From Thermoplasma acidophilum DSM 1728 (lineage in GTDB: Archaea > Thermoplasmatota > Thermoplasmata > Thermoplasmatales > Thermoplasmataceae), in contig NC_002578.1 of NCBI RefSeq assembly GCF_000195915.1, forward strand, positions 496,001 through 560,000: DNA of 64,000 bases. Direction: 5' to 3'. Position 1 is the first letter of the stretch. Every line of letters starts with the position of its first letter. The notes below the pieces were generated by a model. That model saw only the letters and a list, made by a program, of their open reading frames with translations, did not search any database and was not told where the DNA came from. Made by a program: the position numbers and the translations under genes. Of this stretch, positions 25,990 to 34,155 are shown piece after piece.

Positions 25990-26014
25990 TAGTATAAATA
26001 AACGTCATACATTA
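25980..26014 (-). repeat. Duplicated promoter/start segment of the vWA gene
   Basis: The 12-mer CGTCATACATTA (plus strand) occurs at 25980-25991 and 26003-26014, 23 bp apart. On the minus strand each copy reads TAATGTATGACG, that is ATG-TAT-GAC, the vWA start. The upstream copy therefore opens a 7-codon frame, MYDVYLY, from 26012. Its TAA shares one base with the true ATG at 25989. A/T-rich TATA-like runs precede both copies. It looks like a short tandem duplication that made a leader peptide with stop-start coupling. Confidence 0.7.
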
Positions 26015-26028
26015 ATAAATATTTTGTT

Positions 26029-27618
26029 TCACTGTGTTTTTATCTTGAAGTATGGATTTTTAACATCTGTTTCCTTATACACTATGGAACTGGAGTCAGC
26101 GATAAGTTCCCTCACATGTTCATCGGTGGCTATCCTCTTCCTTATGCCGTTTCTGTAAAGAATGGCGGTTTTCATTATGTCAGACGGGAGCCTGAAAATG
26201 TCCTTGATGTATGAAGGCATCATTCTCATTATGAACTTCTGGGCATTCATCATTATCTGATCCTTGAAACCTACAGCCCTCACTTCATGGAGCCTGTCAT
26301 GGAGCCATTTGTATGCATAGAACGAATAGTATCCATATGCCGTAAGCGCCTGAATTATTGCAGGATTGACCCTCGTCTTTGCAACCGGTGTAAGTATATC
26401 ATACCTTGACCAGTCAAGGGTGAATATCTCGTTTTTTCTGAGTGCGTCTAGAAATATCCGTGTACCGGGAAGCGGCGTGTACGTGCTTATCTGAATTGCG
26501 TCTATGCCGGCCCTTGCAAGAACCCTGGAGAACTTTATGGTCTTCATCATATCTCTGAAGCTTTCATAAGGAGCACCGAGCATCATTCCTCCGAGCACCA
26601 CTATGTTATTCTGGGTAAGTATCTTCACGGCATTCACCGATGCGGAAGTCATTATCCCCTTATGCATCGCCTTCAGTACCTCCTCACTGCCGGATTCTAT
26701 CCCAAGGAAGGCTATGGTCAGGCCCGCCTGGCTGGCCTTTCTGATCAGATCCGGATTCTTGGAAGTTACATCAGCTCTCATCTGGACTATGAATTTCAGG
26801 CCAAGATCCTCTTCTATTATGCGGTCAAACAGATCGGATCTCTGCTTCACATTTGGATAAACCACGAAGATATCATCGGTGAAGAATACCCATCTGTAGC
26901 CCAGACTCTTGACGATGCGGAGTTCTTCCATGATCCTGTCGTTTGATTTGTTTCTCCATTTATTTCCCCATGTTGGAGTCACGGAGCAGAAATCGCATGC
27001 ATATGGGCATCCTCGAGCTGTTTCAACCGTCGCAACGCTCCCTTCGCCGAAGACCTTGAATGTGTATCTTTCCTTGTCGACCAGATCGAAGGCGGGAATT
27101 GGAAGCCTGTCCAGATCATCGATCAGCTCCCTCTTTTCTGTCCTTATCTTCATGTTTCCGCTTTTGAATATTATGCCAGGGATATCGGAGAAATCAGCAT
27201 TATCCCTGTAATGTTCCAGTACATCCCTGAAGGCCTCATCGCCCTCACCTAAAACTATGATATCGAACCCGTTGTCAAGTAGTTCTCCAGGGACAAAGGT
27301 TGCCTGATGGCCGCCGGCAACGATGAGCGGGTTGTATATGGCCTTTATGCGCTTCGCAAGATCCTGAGAAAATGCGTGTGCGGCCGTTGCATGAAGCGTT
27401 ATGCCTATAACATCAGGCCTCCATCTTTCAACGTATTCTACCATCTGATCGGCCGTGAGGTCATCAGCTTCCATGTCCACTATGCGTACATCATTTATGC
27501 CTATTGCCCTGGCCTGTGCCGCAAGCACCTGGAGCCCAAGGGGAGTTGGCAGGAAGCCAAATTTTGTTGTGTATCCGCTACCGGTGGGGTTGAGAGGCTT
27601 TATTAGTAAAACTTTCAT
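26029..27618 (-). CDS. B12-binding-domain radical SAM enzyme
   Basis: 529 residues. A cobalamin-binding Rossmann domain fills about 1-140 (start MKVLLIKPLNPTG, then PDVIGITLHA and GEGDEAF). A radical SAM barrel follows from about 185 with ARGCPYACDFC, the CxxxCxxC cluster. The C-terminal 140 residues are helical. Such enzymes methylate or join unactivated carbons. In Thermoplasma, whose tetraether lipids carry cyclopentane rings, the Grs (GDGT ring synthase) group is of this architecture, so that is one candidate role; the assignment is not proven. Its promoter is wrapped in a large palindrome. Confidence 0.85.
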   Translation of the reverse strand: MKVLLIKPLNPTGSGYTTKFGFLPTPLGLQVLAAQARAIGINDVRIVDMEADDLTADQMVEYVERWRPDVIGITLHATAAHAFSQDLAKRIKAIYNPLIVAGGHQATFVPGELLDNGFDIIVLGEGDEAFRDVLEHYRDNADFSDIPGIIFKSGNMKIRTEKRELIDDLDRLPIPAFDLVDKERYTFKVFGEGSVATVETARGCPYACDFCSVTPTWGNKWRNKSNDRIMEELRIVKSLGYRWVFFTDDIFVVYPNVKQRSDLFDRIIEEDLGLKFIVQMRADVTSKNPDLIRKASQAGLTIAFLGIESGSEEVLKAMHKGIMTSASVNAVKILTQNNIVVLGGMMLGAPYESFRDMMKTIKFSRVLARAGIDAIQISTYTPLPGTRIFLDALRKNEIFTLDWSRYDILTPVAKTRVNPAIIQALTAYGYYSFYAYKWLHDRLHEVRAVGFKDQIMMNAQKFIMRMMPSYIKDIFRLPSDIMKTAILYRNGIRKRIATDEHVRELIADSSSIVYKETDVKNPYFKIKTQ

Positions 27619-27621
27619 AAC

Positions 27622-27655
27622 TCAATAATTCATCATTATATAAATGAATTATTGA
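27622..27655 (-). promoter_or_regulatory. 12+12 bp palindrome enclosing the radical SAM TATA box
   Basis: TCAATAATTCAT (27622-27633) and ATGAATTATTGA (27644-27655) are perfect inverted copies. The 10 bases between them hold the TATATAA element of the radical SAM gene, 16-25 nt before its ATG. A dimeric regulator bound here would mask the TATA box. The 34-bp site is the longest perfect dyad I found in the window. Confidence 0.75.
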
Positions 27656-27762
27656 CAACATTTGCTACAAAAAACGATTCATAGCCCGGAAATAACGAAA
27701 GAAAATGCATATAGATAAATGGCTATATTTCTTTCACAATATGAGTGACGTGGAATGGAATG

Positions 27763-28194
27763 TCATACCGGTGTCTTTCTCTTCTCAACGACATGAATGC
27801 CATCTATTCTGGTTTCCGGATAATTTCCACTTTCATCCTTCTCCAGATACTTTACCATGTCCCATATGTTGATCAGAGCTCCGGAAACACAGCTTATAGC
27901 TTCCATCTCAATTCCGGTTTTATACGTTGTGGTCAATGTGCATGACACCTCCACATAGTCTTCCCCGACGTTGAAATCCACGTCCACGCCTTCTATGGGT
28001 ATGTTATGGCAGTAAGGTATCTGCAAAAATGTATTTTTCGCGTGCTGCGTACCGACAACCCTGCTCACCTCGAGCACATCGCCTTTCTTCACCTTTTTTT
28101 CTCTGATCGCCTGGATAGTGGATCTCCTGAGGTGTATTCTGCCAGTAGCAGTTGCTGTTCTTGCACTTATTGCCTTTTCCGAGATATTGATCAT
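27763..28194 (-). CDS. moaC: Cyclic pyranopterin monophosphate synthase (MoaC)
   Basis: Converts 3',8-cyclo-GTP to cyclic pyranopterin monophosphate in molybdopterin synthesis. The 143 residues are a normal length and collinear with MoaC: GRIHLRRSTIQAI, the catalytic-pocket region KNTFLQIPYCHNIPIEGVDV, TGIEMEAISCVSGALINIWDM, then MVKYLEKDESGNYP. MoaC usually has LCHP where this has YCHN. Divergent from moaB across an 87-nt gap, so the two cofactor genes may share control. No moaA lies in the window. Confidence 0.94.
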   Translation of the reverse strand: MINISEKAISARTATATGRIHLRRSTIQAIREKKVKKGDVLEVSRVVGTQHAKNTFLQIPYCHNIPIEGVDVDFNVGEDYVEVSCTLTTTYKTGIEMEAISCVSGALINIWDMVKYLEKDESGNYPETRIDGIHVVEKRKTPV

Positions 28195-28281
28195 AGTTCG
28201 ATCATGCGTTGATGGAATTTAGCTTTTTGATCCTCAGAAAAAAATCCAATACTGATATCTATTAGGAAAATATCAACAGGC

Positions 28282-28770
28282 ATGGAAGAGAGACCACACC
28301 ACGGTGAAAAGCCAGGCAGGCTCAGGATTAAGATAATAACAGTTTCAAGCACCAGGACTCCGGATACGGATGAATCTGGAAGAATACTGGAAAAGCATTT
28401 CGAGATGCACAGCATCTCGAGAACAATAATCAGGGATGATCCCGTCCAGATACTCTCCGAGCTTTTCAAAGATTTCACCGATTATGACGCTTTCGTGTAC
28501 AACGGAGGAACAGGAGTGAGCAGGTACGACCTGACATCGGTTACGCTGAGGAGGGTTGCTGACAAGGAGGTGCCAGGTTTCGGTGAGATATTCAGGCGCA
28601 GGAGTGAGGCACAGGCAGGTGTATTCGCATACATATCCTCCTCCAACCTGTTCATAATCTATGGAAAGCCTGTCTTCGTCCTCCCAGGATCGCCAAAGGC
28701 CCAGGATGTCGGAGCGAAGCTCATACTTGAAATGATCGACCATGTGATATATGAAACCAGGAAAGAATGA
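28282..28770 (+). CDS. moaB: Molybdopterin adenylyltransferase-like protein (MoaB/MogA)
   Basis: A 162-residue MoCF-domain protein. IKIITVSSTRT opens the fold, VYNGGTGVSRYDLT is the molybdopterin-binding loop (T-G-G-T-G type), and VLPGSPKA closes the site. It probably activates molybdopterin by adenylation for Mo or W insertion. The short N-terminal extension (EERPHHGEKPG) is charged and dispensable-looking. Head to head with moaC. Confidence 0.93.
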   Translation: MEERPHHGEKPGRLRIKIITVSSTRTPDTDESGRILEKHFEMHSISRTIIRDDPVQILSELFKDFTDYDAFVYNGGTGVSRYDLTSVTLRRVADKEVPGFGEIFRRRSEAQAGVFAYISSSNLFIIYGKPVFVLPGSPKAQDVGAKLILEMIDHVIYETRKE

Positions 28771-28927
28771 TGTTCAATGCACGCCAGGGCCCTTAAGGCG
28801 GAATCCGCAGATAGTGCAGCGAGGTCAGCGTACTTAAATGGGCAAATCATGACGATATCCGCAGACAAAAGGCAAAGATTAATAGTAAATTGAACGATAT
28901 CAATTCAGATCTTGGCTAAAGTGTTAG

Positions 28928-28955
28928 GATCCAGCAAAAAGCTGATAACTGGATC
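28928..28955 (+). promoter_or_regulatory. Inverted repeat upstream of the winged-helix gene
   Basis: GATCCAG (28928-28934) and CTGGATC (28949-28955) are inverted copies 14 bases apart, with an inner CAGC-AAAAA-GCTG hairpin. An A/T-rich CTTTATATGG follows at once and is the only TATA-like element before the gene at 29024. It could be an operator or a hairpin; weak evidence. Confidence 0.4.
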
Positions 28956-29023
28956 TTTATATGGTGATCAATAATTGATGTCGTTAGCCGTGATGAAAAC
29001 ATAGCGGATGGAGGCGAGTATGA

Positions 29024-29404
29024 ATGGCAGAGTCAAAGGTGCTGGTTAAAGGTTCTCCTTTCAATAAGCCAGTGATAAAGGGCAAGCTCGAGAACAACTA
29101 CGATATGACAGACGATGAAGTGAAGCTTTTGATGTTCATAAAAAACCACGGGGGAAAGGTTCCGCTGTACAGGATTAAGAATGAAAGTGGCGTTAAGGAT
29201 CCGGAGGCTGTTCTGAAGAATCTCTTCGACTATGGCTTCGCTGCTGATGATAAAGAGCGCCTCGGAGAAAAGATAATACTGACCAATGAGGGCGAATTTG
29301 TAGGGCAGGCGATAAGAACCAGGGAGGAGAAGGAGAGAATAGAGAAGCTGAAGAAGGAGAAAAAAGAAAAGATCAAGAATCGTTCTTCAGCCCAGACCCA
29401 GTGA
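29024..29404 (+). CDS. Small winged-helix-like basic protein
   Basis: 126 residues of unknown role. Residues about 27-95 look like a winged helix (TDDEVKLLMFIKNHGGKVP, then DPEAVLKNLFDYGFAADD). The last 30 residues are a charged Lys/Glu helix. It probably binds nucleic acid. Translation is helped by GGAGG at 29010-29014, nine bases before ATG 29024, on a leader of about 40 nt. Its 3' end overlaps the convergent thrC gene by 32 nt. Confidence 0.75.
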   Translation: MAESKVLVKGSPFNKPVIKGKLENNYDMTDDEVKLLMFIKNHGGKVPLYRIKNESGVKDPEAVLKNLFDYGFAADDKERLGEKIILTNEGEFVGQAIRTREEKERIEKLKKEKKEKIKNRSSAQTQ

Positions 29405-30419
29405 GCACCAGCAGGCTATTTTCCTGCGGTTTTTTCCTGAATGCAGCGTATACCGTTGCGGAGCTGTATTCAACAAGGAAACCCTTTTTTGCAAGTCTGT
29501 TTCTCGCCTCTATGATCTCATCATCGCTAACGGTCATGCATCTTCCATATTCCGAAATGACCTGATACATCTTTTGCAATAGTACCGGCTTTCTGGACAC
29601 AAGTGCATCTGCAATGGAAGACAGCTTATTGTCAGGATCATAATTCAATCCATTTATTTTCGCACAGAGGGGCGAAACCGCTTCGGTCTGAACTGCAACT
29701 ATTGCCGGCATTTCGGCGATCTCTCCGGACTCCATAAGATGGCGAAGCCCTGAATAGAGGCCAAGCAGAAGCGTGCCCGCTGAAACCGGTATGTATATAT
29801 TTCTTGGCATGCGATCGTACTGCCTGTAGATCTCATAGGCCAGTGTTCGTATGCCGTCCCTGAATTCCGGTCTGAGCACATGGCTGGCATAGAACGATTC
29901 AGATCTCTCGGCGGCAGACTGGACATCCTCCCTGCTGCCCTTTACCTTTATCACATTTGCGCCGTAAGCCTGTATCTGTGAGAATTTTCTTCCGGCGACG
30001 GTTTCGGGAACGTATATATCTACCGCTAAACCAGCCGCCGATCCATATGCGGCTATCGACGCACCTGCATTTCCGGATGAATCCTCTGAAATACGGGTTA
30101 TACCATACGAATCCCTTATGTCGGCAATGTGCGAGATGAGTATCCTGCTACCCCTATCCTTATAGGAGAATGTTGGAAGCATATAATCCAGCTTCAGGTC
30201 AAAATCGTCCCCATGAAAGATCGGCGTCTCCGATTCTCCAAGCGAGATCATATTCTTAATGTATGGAAAATTGTCCTCGATGTTTTCCCGATAATGAAAC
30301 CCCGTTCGAATCTCAAACGGCGATCCGCAACTCTTGCATCTCAGTTCTTCCCCAACTCGTTTCTTTCCGCACACCATACAGTATGCGGGCACTTCCGTGA
30401 CAGGATCATTCTTAACCAT
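29373..30419 (-). CDS. thrC: Threonine synthase
   Basis: Makes threonine from O-phosphohomoserine with PLP. The 348-residue protein has an N-terminal zinc-ribbon-like set Cys14/Cys17/Cys28/Cys31. The PLP lysine is Lys87 in PTFSYKDRGS, followed by SEDSSGNAGASIAAY, the phosphate-binding segment. The C-terminal GSGLK loop is present. AAGGAGT at 30428-30434 is a good ribosome site eight bases before ATG 30419. The partner thrB lies 33 kb away at the window end. Cysteate synthase is a less likely alternative. Confidence 0.9.
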   Translation of the reverse strand: MVKNDPVTEVPAYCMVCGKKRVGEELRCKSCGSPFEIRTGFHYRENIEDNFPYIKNMISLGESETPIFHGDDFDLKLDYMLPTFSYKDRGSRILISHIADIRDSYGITRISEDSSGNAGASIAAYGSAAGLAVDIYVPETVAGRKFSQIQAYGANVIKVKGSREDVQSAAERSESFYASHVLRPEFRDGIRTLAYEIYRQYDRMPRNIYIPVSAGTLLLGLYSGLRHLMESGEIAEMPAIVAVQTEAVSPLCAKINGLNYDPDNKLSSIADALVSRKPVLLQKMYQVISEYGRCMTVSDDEIIEARNRLAKKGFLVEYSSATVYAAFRKKPQENSLLVLTGSGLKNDS

Positions 30420-30421
30420 TG

Positions 30422-30574
30422 TCAGTCACTCCTTGGCTGAAGATCATGATATTCACTGCGAACAGATACCCATCCGGGCAAATGGAGTTCGTGGTTGCGC
30501 TGAAAGTCGACAAATGCACGGATCATATTATACCACAGGGAACGCGTCCCAATGAGTCGCCGCATCGTATTCAT
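30422..30574 (-). CDS. Possible small gene or leader ORF before thrC
   Basis: A 50-codon frame starting ATG 30574 (or ATG 30565) ends with TGA two bases before the thrC ATG and contains the thrC ribosome site. TATATAAA at 30583-30590 on the minus strand would start transcription close to it. The product (MRRLIGTRSLWYNMIRAF...) matches nothing I know, so it may simply be an untranslated leader. The rest of the gap, 30591-30772, shows no gene. Confidence 0.3.
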   Translation of the reverse strand: MNTMRRLIGTRSLWYNMIRAFVDFQRNHELHLPGWVSVRSEYHDLQPRSD

Positions 30575-30772
30575 AGCATATGTTTATATACTCCATCTAT
30601 TAAAAATTTCCATCTGCGAAGCCACAGATATTTCCTCTAAAACAAAAATTTCTCATATTCCCCCATCGATAAAAATTGCGGTCCACATCCCGTATGCATT
30701 ACCGCGGCGAACAAGGCAGTATGGTTTCAACGTCCATTGAGATGCATCGCTCTATCCCCTGCGTTATGGTGA

Positions 30773-31231
30773 TCATTGATCTGGAGAAAATGTAACCACA
30801 TTCGATCCTGTATTCATATCCACTATGGCCAGATAGGATATCGGGCTGGACAGATTCAGGAGGATGTAGGATCCAGATGTAAAGACCTCTCCCTGTGTGT
30901 ACAGTGTTATGCTTGCACTGACTCCAGAATTGCTGATGGTGGACGATGGGTATACGGCCCCGAGATTTACGGATACATACGTACCATTGCTTATAATATT
31001 GAGATCCACATCGTGAAGGGAAAGCGTCCCTGGGAAGTAAGAAACGTAAACGTAGTACCCATAACTCGATGTATGATTCTCACTCAACACTTGGATCTGG
31101 GCCTGAGGGGTGAAATACTGATTCTGGGTGAAATAAGGCGTGACCTCCGTATAAAAGGTTGCGGCAAGGGTGACCGTTATCGCGATCAGGAGGATCGTGG
31201 CGATGATCGGTGAAACGGCCTTATCCTGCAT
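30773..31231 (-). CDS. Archaeal type IV pilin-like protein
   Basis: 152 residues. The N-terminus is a class III signal: a short basic start (MQDKAVSPIIA) followed by about 20 hydrophobic residues (TILLIAITVTLAATF), the archaeal pilin/flagellin-associated pattern (DUF1628 type). The remainder is a beta-rich Ser/Thr/Tyr outer domain with several N-X-S/T sites. It is expected to be processed by a prepilin peptidase and built into a surface filament. GATTTTAAATG at 31251-31261 is 25 nt before the start. No pilus assembly gene is adjacent. Confidence 0.82.
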   Translation of the reverse strand: MQDKAVSPIIATILLIAITVTLAATFYTEVTPYFTQNQYFTPQAQIQVLSENHTSSYGYYVYVSYFPGTLSLHDVDLNIISNGTYVSVNLGAVYPSSTISNSGVSASITLYTQGEVFTSGSYILLNLSSPISYLAIVDMNTGSNVVTFSPDQ

Positions 31232-31339
31232 GATTTTACCAATGAATCTGCATTTAAAATCATTGTTCCGCTTGATATGAATTTCGCCAGATATCAGTTC
31301 CGATAAGTCTTAATCCGAAGTTCTAATATACCTGCGTTC

Positions 31340-32455
31340 ATGGATAGAAAGGATCTGCCTGGCCTGATATTTGGTGCAGCGGGTATTGTAATCGCCCTGG
31401 CTTTCACCATATACTACATTCCAGAGATGATAATGAAGCCAGGAGATCTGTCAGCGGTTCCTGTTTCAGATTATGCGATGTTCTCATTTCACGGTACCGT
31501 TAGTTTCTTCATAGGGATGATAGTGATTTCCCTTGTGATCGTCATTGCTGGCCTATTTTCACTGGTCAGATTTAAAAAAGATTACACAACATCATTCACG
31601 AATAGGCCATCTGGCAGATATTTCTGGTATCTTGCAATATACGTTTTGGTTGATCTGATTCTATCATTCATAATATCCAGCATATATCCTTCCTATGGCA
31701 TCACAAGCATAAACAGATTGCCAAACTTTGTGCAGGTTTACTATTACCTCGTTTCTGTACCAGGAGAGACACTGTTTTTCTCCATCATACCCATATCCGT
31801 GATACTTCTGATATACGGCTTTGCCTCGAAGAAGATAAGCGTCATAATAAAAAGCGGAGATCTGAGCTGGAATATCGTGGGTGCCATATCGATAGGGGTT
31901 GCAACGTATGCAGCCATACTTTACGTGGTTCTAGGCCAGAACATATACTACGTTGTTTCTGCATATGTGACCACGCTCATGGTTTCCATAATATACCTGA
32001 AATTCGGTCTGATTAGGGCCATTTTGACCAACTTCATAATGAGCATGATAAGCTTCCTCAGTGTCCTGGTCTCCAAGATACCCGCCTATTCACTGCTTCT
32101 GACCATATTCCTCTTCGCATGGGCCTCGGTGGGCATTTACTATCTATTCCTGGAGAATGAGTCCAGGCAGAAGAGAATAAGCCAGGAAAGGATGGACAGG
32201 GAAAAAACCAGGGCCGCTCAGGAAGCAAGGCGGGAAGTGCAGGCCCCACTGCTGAAGCCGGAAGATCTCTTCATAAGAAGTAGCTGCCCAGAATGCGGAG
32301 GTATTGTATTCCATGTGAGAGGTGACATGAACCTTGAGTGCGATCACTGCCATCATGTCGTATCACCAGACGACGTGGGTCCATTCAATATCAAGATCGA
32401 CATATATGGGAGAATCCATGATCATTATTCTGGCGGAGATATGTACGGAAACTGA
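31340..32455 (+). CDS. Polytopic membrane protein with C-terminal zinc ribbon
   Basis: 371 residues. Eight or nine TM helices cover about 8-275. A charged linker (about 280-310, QKRISQERMDREKTRAAQEA) leads to a zinc ribbon with CPECG and CDHCH pairs near residues 315-335 and a Gly/His-rich tail. I do not recognise the membrane domain. PGETLFF and RAILTNF lie where CPBP proteases have their EExxxR and HxxxN motifs, but the catalytic residues are missing. The cytosolic ribbon may sense or bind a partner. Confidence 0.75.
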   Translation: MDRKDLPGLIFGAAGIVIALAFTIYYIPEMIMKPGDLSAVPVSDYAMFSFHGTVSFFIGMIVISLVIVIAGLFSLVRFKKDYTTSFTNRPSGRYFWYLAIYVLVDLILSFIISSIYPSYGITSINRLPNFVQVYYYLVSVPGETLFFSIIPISVILLIYGFASKKISVIIKSGDLSWNIVGAISIGVATYAAILYVVLGQNIYYVVSAYVTTLMVSIIYLKFGLIRAILTNFIMSMISFLSVLVSKIPAYSLLLTIFLFAWASVGIYYLFLENESRQKRISQERMDREKTRAAQEARREVQAPLLKPEDLFIRSSCPECGGIVFHVRGDMNLECDHCHHVVSPDDVGPFNIKIDIYGRIHDHYSGGDMYGN

Positions 32456-32534
32456 TGTGCACACGTGCAGAAGAAACGGTCAATTTGAGGTATGATTCTG
32501 AATATGCATTTTTGGGTGCCCGAAAACAAAAGAG

Positions 32535-32544
32535 TTATTTATAC
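32535..32544 (+). promoter_or_regulatory. TATA element of the DUF1059 gene
   Basis: TTATTTATAC is centred 23 nt before ATG 32563. It shows that the gene starts there and not at the far upstream GTG of the same frame. Confidence 0.6.
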
Positions 32545-32562
32545 TTGGGGGATTTTCGTATA

Positions 32563-32742
32563 ATGACGTACATATTTAGATGCAAGGACTATGGTTTCGA
32601 CTGCAGTTACACCTTGGAAGAGGAGAGAAAGGAAGATATACCACCGATGGTGAAGATGCATTTCAGATACGCCCACAATATCTATGATTTCACTGATGAT
32701 ATAAAAAACAAGATCCTGGAAGTAACGAAGGAGAAACGTTAA
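32563..32742 (+). CDS. DUF1059 small metal-binding-like protein
   Basis: 59 residues starting MTYIFRCKDYGFDCSYTLEE, the DUF1059 pattern of one Cys in a RCKDYGFDC motif and a downstream His pair (KMHFRYAHNIYDF). Family members are small proteins thought to bind a metal; no function is established. The frame is open further upstream, but the TATA element fixes this start. Confidence 0.82.
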   Translation: MTYIFRCKDYGFDCSYTLEEERKEDIPPMVKMHFRYAHNIYDFTDDIKNKILEVTKEKR

Positions 32743-33044
32743 AATCAAAAAAAGGGACAATATTGAAGTTGTTAACAGTCCTTTTAAATTATGGCTGGAT
32801 TGAGGCGTTCTGGCCTGATCATATATGATCGGTAATGGATTGCCTTCAGAATTCTTCTGTTTTCAATGAAGTTTCCCTGTCACTAATACGTAAATCATAA
32901 GCGGGGTTAGATATTCGGGCTGACCTGCGAAGCATCAATGTTTCCCGGGGTTATCGCGCAGATCCTCAGGAATCAAATGAGATTACCGTTCAGCAATCGG
33001 GTCATTCAGAAAATGGCAAAACAAATTTCGTATTGAATTAATTT
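32743..33044. other. Intergenic region with a 14-bp palindrome
   Basis: 302 bases, no recognisable gene. GATCATATATGATC at 32817-32830 is a perfect palindrome with a TATA-like centre. No coding frame with a plausible start follows it on either strand. A short RNA cannot be excluded. Confidence 0.4.
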
Positions 33045-33758
33045 TCATTGAAGGGTTATATTTACTCGATTTGAAATTTTACCCTTCAGTTTTGTTGTCT
33101 TGTAATTTATCTGCCCAACCTCTCCGGTCTTCTTTACGTTAACACCGAATTCCGGCTGATCCGGGAGGCCCTCTATGCTCATTATCCTTATCCTGTCCTC
33201 ATCATATGCATCGTGGATCGACATCTTCTTCAGGTCTTCGCTCCTGTTGAAATCTTCAAGTCCAATGTACCTGAATCTGACATCCAGATCTTTTTTGACT
33301 ACGTCATTGGCCTCAGCCATAATTTCATTTATCTCATCCTCGGTTATGTCCGGCTTCTCAATGTCGATCCATGCCCTGTCATCATACGTTTCATTGACTC
33401 TGCATGAAACTTTCCACTTTGCATACGCCAGGCCAGAAATAATACGCAGGGCTGTCCTGAACCTCATGTGTATGTATCGCTTATCCCAGTCGATCTTCTG
33501 TTTCACCGTCTTGCCCACTACGGTCTGCGGATATGTGTCCATTGAGATCAGGTGTATATATTCACCGTCGTATATCGTGTCAACTATCTGATATTCCTTT
33601 CCATCAATTATAACCTTTCCTGTATCGTTTGGCTCACCGAAAGTCGTTGGATAGAAGATCGATTGATCCACCTTCATATCGGTAAATTCGACGAATATTG
33701 CAGTGCCGGTGCCTTCAGTCGCGTACGAGTCGTCTAGGTATAACGCCTTCGTCTTCAT
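33045..33758 (-). CDS. AlaX-like tRNA-editing-domain protein without zinc ligands
   Basis: 237 residues related to AlaX / the AlaRS editing domain, which hydrolyses Ser- or Gly-tRNA(Ala). FYPTTFGEPNDTGKV matches the family's FYPxxGGQPxDTG, and QPEFGVNVKKTGEVG matches QxCGGTHVxxTGEIG. All four zinc ligands of the family appear replaced: HxxxH is Arg101/Arg105 (RFRTALR), and the Cys and His of CGGTH are Glu203 and Asn207. It may edit without zinc, bind RNA only, or do something else. Confidence 0.82.
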   Translation of the reverse strand: MKTKALYLDDSYATEGTGTAIFVEFTDMKVDQSIFYPTTFGEPNDTGKVIIDGKEYQIVDTIYDGEYIHLISMDTYPQTVVGKTVKQKIDWDKRYIHMRFRTALRIISGLAYAKWKVSCRVNETYDDRAWIDIEKPDITEDEINEIMAEANDVVKKDLDVRFRYIGLEDFNRSEDLKKMSIHDAYDEDRIRIMSIEGLPDQPEFGVNVKKTGEVGQINYKTTKLKGKISNRVNITLQ

Positions 33759-34155
33759 AGATCCCCTTATAGCTTTCTGTTTAAATATTATCTGTTGCTG
33801 GGCAGTTGATTCACTCTATGTCCGGGATATTTGAGATTGCTACCGTCAATGAATATTCGATGAATCGCACGAAAACCCCTGTCCGAGTAACATATCCTGC
33901 CCATACGTAAACGATCTTCACAAAACGCATGCGGAAAGTCATAAAAGCCTGGCTTGCGATAGACTTTGCCGGGGATTTATCAGGTTTTTCCGCTGTGATT
34001 TTCTCAATGTATAAATAAAGAAAGGAGAACCGAGGATTTTTGGGATTGTTATCCGATATACATTAACGCTGAATGCTGCCATGACTATATTTTCCATGAA
34101 TGATATATACAGTCTATCACAAAAAGAATATTAGATAAAAATAATAAGCATAGAT
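33759..34155. other. Intergenic region between divergent genes
   Basis: 397 bases. The right end holds GATAAAAATAATA at 34134-34146, the probable promoter of the ThDP enzyme. TATAAATAAA at about 34010-34019 is followed by AAAGGAG, yet no frame with a usable start follows. I see no tRNA, hairpin array or gene here. Confidence 0.4.

Noticed and set aside
31340-32455. CPBP intramembrane protease
   Set aside because: The EExxxR and HxxxN motifs are not present; only a single Glu and an Asn lie near the right places.
32817-32856. A small gene behind GATCATATATGATC
   Set aside because: The only frame with an ATG nearby has 21 codons and no homology, and it is too close to the TATA-like centre.
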